Shown here one piece after another: positions 61,538-64,000 of a stretch of DNA of 64,000 bases (its first letter is position 1; each line of letters starts with the position of its first letter). Under the pieces are notes generated by a model, which searched no databases, was not told where the DNA came from, and saw only the letters and a program-made list of their open reading frames with translations. The position numbers were made by a program, and so were the translations under genes. This DNA is from Streptomyces formicae (lineage in GTDB: Bacteria; Actinomycetota; Actinomycetes; Streptomycetales; Streptomycetaceae), in assembly GCF_002556545.1 (NCBI RefSeq), contig NZ_CP022685.1, positions 7,170,001-7,234,000 of the forward strand, in the 5' to 3' direction.

Positions 61538-62230
61538 TCACAGCCATCCCTCGAGCGACGCCATGAACCCGTCGAAGTCATCGCGGTGGATCGTGTGACC
61601 GGCCCCCTTGACCGTACGCACCTCGAAACCGCGCCTCGTCAGCTCGGCCTTGAGCGGCTCGTCGATGAGGAGGCTGGGGTCCGCGACCTGGACGAGGGAG
61701 GGGACGGCGGGTGCCGCCGGGGTGCGGTCCACGGCGTTCGCGCCCGAGAGGGCGAGTGCGGTGTCCGTGTCCCAGGCGGCCAGCGTGGCGAGTTCGACGT
61801 CCACGTCGGCCTCCTCCCAGCGCGGGTTGAAGTTCGTGATGATGCCGCGCGTCGCCCGCTGGAACTCCACGAACACCGCGGGGTCCACGGCCCCTTCGGC
61901 CCCGAGCGTCCACGCGGGGTCGGAGTAGACGGCCCGCGCGGGCGCGAGGCGCTCGACCGCGAGGGCCAGCGCCATCCCGCCGAGCGAGTGCCCGATCGCG
62001 AGGTCCGCGCCGACCGGCAACGTCTCGACCAGGTCGTCCGCGAAGATCTCCGCACCGTACGCGCCGCGCCCGCTCTCCCCGTGCCCGCGCAGGTCGACGC
62101 CTATCACCCGGTAGCCCCGCTCGGCGATGGCCGGTCCCACCCGCCGCCAGGTGCGGTGGTCCGACATGATCCCGTGGACCAGGAGGGCGATCCGGTTTCC
62201 GGTGCCCCATTCGTGGGTGTGCAACTTCAT
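61538..62230 (-). CDS. Alpha/beta hydrolase
   Basis: 230 aa cytosolic hydrolase. LLVHGIMSDHRTW (oxyanion region), nucleophile Ser in AIGHSLGGMAL, Asp probably in ADPSLLID, His in KGAGHTIHRDD. ATG 62230 with GAAGGG. Substrate unknown. Confidence 0.9.
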   Translation of the reverse strand: MKLHTHEWGTGNRIALLVHGIMSDHRTWRRVGPAIAERGYRVIGVDLRGHGESGRGAYGAEIFADDLVETLPVGADLAIGHSLGGMALALAVERLAPARAVYSDPAWTLGAEGAVDPAVFVEFQRATRGIITNFNPRWEEADVDVELATLAAWDTDTALALSGANAVDRTPAAPAVPSLVQVADPSLLIDEPLKAELTRRGFEVRTVKGAGHTIHRDDFDGFMASLEGWL

Positions 62231-62333
62231 CGTGGTGCCCTTCTCGTACGTGGGTGGCCGGGCGGCACACGTCGATCTTGGCCGATCCGTTCCGCGCCCG
62301 GCCGACGGCCCCCAGGTGGGATAGCTTCCGCAC

Positions 62334-62858
62334 ATGCGATCGAATCTCTTCAACGTCGCCGTCGACTGCGCGAACGCGTACGAACTGGCGCGGTTCTGGA
62401 GCAAGGTGGTCGGCCACCCCTTGAACGACGACGACTTTCCCGGCGAGTCCACGGCCGTCGTGCGGCTCCCGACGGGCGTGCGGTTGTACTTCGCCGAGAC
62501 TCCGGAGGCGAAGGAGAGGGTGAAGGCGGGCCGGGCCGCCGACAGCGCCGACGGCGCCCACACCGCCGACGGCGCCCACACCGCCAAGAACCCTCTCCAC
62601 CTGTGCCTCCAGCCCGATGGCCCCCGCGACGCGGAGGTCGAGCGGCTCAAGTCCGTGGGCGCGACCGTGCTCGCGGATCGGCGTACGCCGGACGGCAAGG
62701 GGTGGGTCGTTTTCCAGGACCCCGAGGGCAACGAGTTCTGCGTGCTGCGCAGCGAGGCGGAATGGGTCGCGGGGGAGGTCCACGAGAAGGACCCCCGCGA
62801 CGAGGCGGACACCCACGACCGGGCGGAAAAGTCGTTGCAGGGTGGGCCGGGGATGTGA
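62334..62858 (+). CDS. VOC/glyoxalase-like protein
   Basis: 174 aa, one VOC unit pair. FNVAVDCANAYELARFWSKVVG starts the first half and PDGKGWVVFQDPEGNEFCVL ends the second. A GATAGCTT box lies about 7 bases before ATG 62334, so the mRNA may be leaderless. An exact two-copy 18-bp repeat (62547-62582, encoding ADGAHT twice) lies in the loop between the halves. Confidence 0.87.
   Translation: MRSNLFNVAVDCANAYELARFWSKVVGHPLNDDDFPGESTAVVRLPTGVRLYFAETPEAKERVKAGRAADSADGAHTADGAHTAKNPLHLCLQPDGPRDAEVERLKSVGATVLADRRTPDGKGWVVFQDPEGNEFCVLRSEAEWVAGEVHEKDPRDEADTHDRAEKSLQGGPGM
62547..62582 (+). repeat. Exact 18-bp tandem duplication in VOC gene
   Basis: GCCGACGGCGCCCACACC occurs twice in a row. In-frame duplication. 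Confidence 0.9.
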
Positions 62859-62871
62859 CAGCGTCCCGATC

Positions 62872-62966
62872 ATGACTCTGGGCATGGTCGTCGGCTGACT
62901 CCCGCTCGCGCGCCGCGACGCGGGGGTTCCGTATGCCCTCCTGACGTGCCGGACACCCGGCACGTC
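62872..62966 (+). promoter_or_regulatory. Possible leader: 8-codon ORF plus hairpin before methyltransferase
   Basis: ATG 62872 to TGA 62898 would encode MTLGMVVG. A perfect 10-bp hairpin follows (GACGTGCCGG 62943-62952, CCGGCACGTC 62957-62966, loop ACAC). The layout resembles an attenuator, but the hairpin may simply end the VOC transcript. The 232-bp gap shows nothing else. Confidence 0.35.
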
Positions 62967-63090
62967 CCTCTCCGATTTCTCCGATGACGGTCGTCCCGCT
63001 TTCGCGCCGGCCGTCGTTCCGGCAATCCTGAGACCCCTCTCGTCGAAGCGCTCTTCGTGCCCCTGAGCCCTGCGATCACGAGGAGTCCCC

Positions 63091-64000
63091 ATGCCGATGC
63101 CTGCCCGCATCGAGTGGACCGACAGCGACACCAACCACCCTGTTTTCTCCGCCCGTTGGCACTCCGAGAGCGGCGCGGCCGCGCCTCGGCGCGTCGTCGT
63201 GGCCGATGACACGACCAAGGCCGCCACCGCCCACCGCCTCGCCTGCGAGGGCACCGCCCTGCTCTGGCGCGGGGACTTCCACGGCGCCCGGCACCTGCTC
63301 GCCGCCATGGCGCGCCGCGTCGACAGGAAGCCCCCGCCGCCGGGGCGCACGCCCGCGGACGCCTTCCACCAGCATCGCCGCGCCAGGGGCCACCGCGCCC
63401 GGGTGCTCGGCATGCTGCTCGTGCTCCTCGACGGGGAGTACGACCTGGTGGGGGAGTGCGACCCGGTGGGAGGACGGGGCCTGGCGCTGCGCAGGGCGCC
63501 CGACGTGCGGGCCGCCTGTCGCGCGGCGTACGGTCCGCCCGGCGGGCCGACGGCTGTCTCCCTGCGCGAACTGCTGGGCGTGGTCGGCGCGCACGAGTGG
63601 CGCGTGAAGGGGGTGCCGGTGCCCGCCCTCGGCGGGGCGCGGATCCATCCGCATTACGGAGTGTTCTCGCCGGTCAGAGGGGAGTACGTCGACCTGGTGG
63701 CGCGGGCCCTGCTGCCGGTCGCCGCCGGGCGGGACGCGCCCCGCCCGCGTACCGCGTTCGACATCGGGACCGGAACGGGCGTGCTCGCCGCGGTACTTGC
63801 CCGCCGCGGACTCGACCGCGTCGTGGCCACCGACATCAACCCGCGCGCCCTCGCCTGCACCCGGGAGAATGCTCAACTCCTGGGCCTGCAAGGGCTGGTG
63901 GAGGTGGCGGCGCCAGGGCTCTTCCCCACCGAGGGGTGCGCCGCGCTCGTCGTGTGCAATCCGCCGTGGCTGCCCGCGCGTCCGACCTCCGCCGTCGAGC
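63091..64000 (+). CDS. SAM-dependent methyltransferase (HemK-like), 3' end outside window
   Basis: At least 303 residues, still open at the end of the window. The N-terminal 200 residues are a helical region of unknown fold (ATAHRLACEGTALLWRGDF). The Rossmann methyltransferase part has FDIGTGTGVLAAVLARRG (SAM loop), VVATDINPRAL and VCNPPWLPARP, the NPPW motif of enzymes that methylate amide or exocyclic nitrogen. GAGGAG lies about 5 bp before ATG 63091. Exact substrate unknown. Confidence 0.85.
   Translation, partial: MPMPARIEWTDSDTNHPVFSARWHSESGAAAPRRVVVADDTTKAATAHRLACEGTALLWRGDFHGARHLLAAMARRVDRKPPPPGRTPADAFHQHRRARGHRARVLGMLLVLLDGEYDLVGECDPVGGRGLALRRAPDVRAACRAAYGPPGGPTAVSLRELLGVVGAHEWRVKGVPVPALGGARIHPHYGVFSPVRGEYVDLVARALLPVAAGRDAPRPRTAFDIGTGTGVLAAVLARRGLDRVVATDINPRALACTRENAQLLGLQGLVEVAAPGLFPTEGCAALVVCNPPWLPARPTSAVE

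Overview
The window is high-GC actinobacterial chromosome, almost certainly from a Streptomyces. The signs are the codon use with G/C at third positions, many GTG/TTG starts, GTGA/ATGA coupled overlaps, several apparently leaderless starts, and a gene order matching what I recall of the S. coelicolor ngcEFG - rok7B7 - xylFGH - dxs ... hemE region (recalled, not searched). No rRNA, tRNA, CRISPR array, transposase, phage gene or complete NRPS/PKS gene is visible. The first gene (sugar ABC permease) and the last gene (methyltransferase) run off the ends.

Region 1 (1-4.8 kb) is the end of a polysaccharide/uronate utilisation operon: ABC permease, 2-hydroxyacid dehydrogenase, Tat-exported beta-propeller, secreted lyase of the heparin-lyase/glucuronan-lyase type. 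Region 2 (4.8-11.8 kb) holds two sugar importers without their own ATPase, ngcEFG (chitobiose/GlcNAc type) and a second binding protein plus two permeases. Each set has a DasR-like (dre-like) palindrome in front, which points to control by amino-sugar availability. Region 3 (11.8-17.3 kb) is a signalling or defence-like patch: a small one-TM protein, a 1103-aa zinc-ribbon/TPR/CHAT protease, and a convergent membrane Ser/Thr kinase. Region 4 (17.6-26.2 kb) is rok7B7, xylFGH, dxs and an amino-acid permease.

Region 5 (26.2-35.6 kb) has a GT-C mannosyltransferase-like protein and then a poly-gamma-glutamate (PGA) style locus: a divergent secreted hydrolase-like lipoprotein, CapA, a double Cache/HAMP membrane sensor without output domain, CapB with a Tyr/Pro-rich tail, CapC and an NlpC/P60 hydrolase. 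Region 6 (35.6-50.3 kb) is mostly core: NYN-domain protein, propeller-like protein, fatty-acid beta-oxidation complex (hydratase/dehydrogenase plus thiolase), RNase D, a LuxR-type response regulator, DUF3000, and the coproporphyrin-dependent haem genes hemE, hemY and chdC with a CoA-disulfide-reductase-like flavoprotein and a DUF4349 lipoprotein between them.

Region 7 (50.3-58.5 kb, all minus strand) is the most unusual part. A DUF692 (MNIO) iron enzyme, apparently fused to its own partner/recognition domain, sits 4 bp upstream of a TIGR04222 membrane protein whose last 75 residues are Gly/Ser with nine cysteines in an SSC-G4-6 repeat. Two DUF4142 genes and a second, tail-less TIGR04222 gene flank them. 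This looks like a membrane-anchored RiPP precursor plus its Cys-modifying enzyme. Region 8 (58.6-64 kb) holds an ABC exporter pair, a zinc-ribbon microprotein, a polysaccharide deacetylase lipoprotein, an alpha/beta hydrolase, a VOC protein and the start of a methyltransferase.
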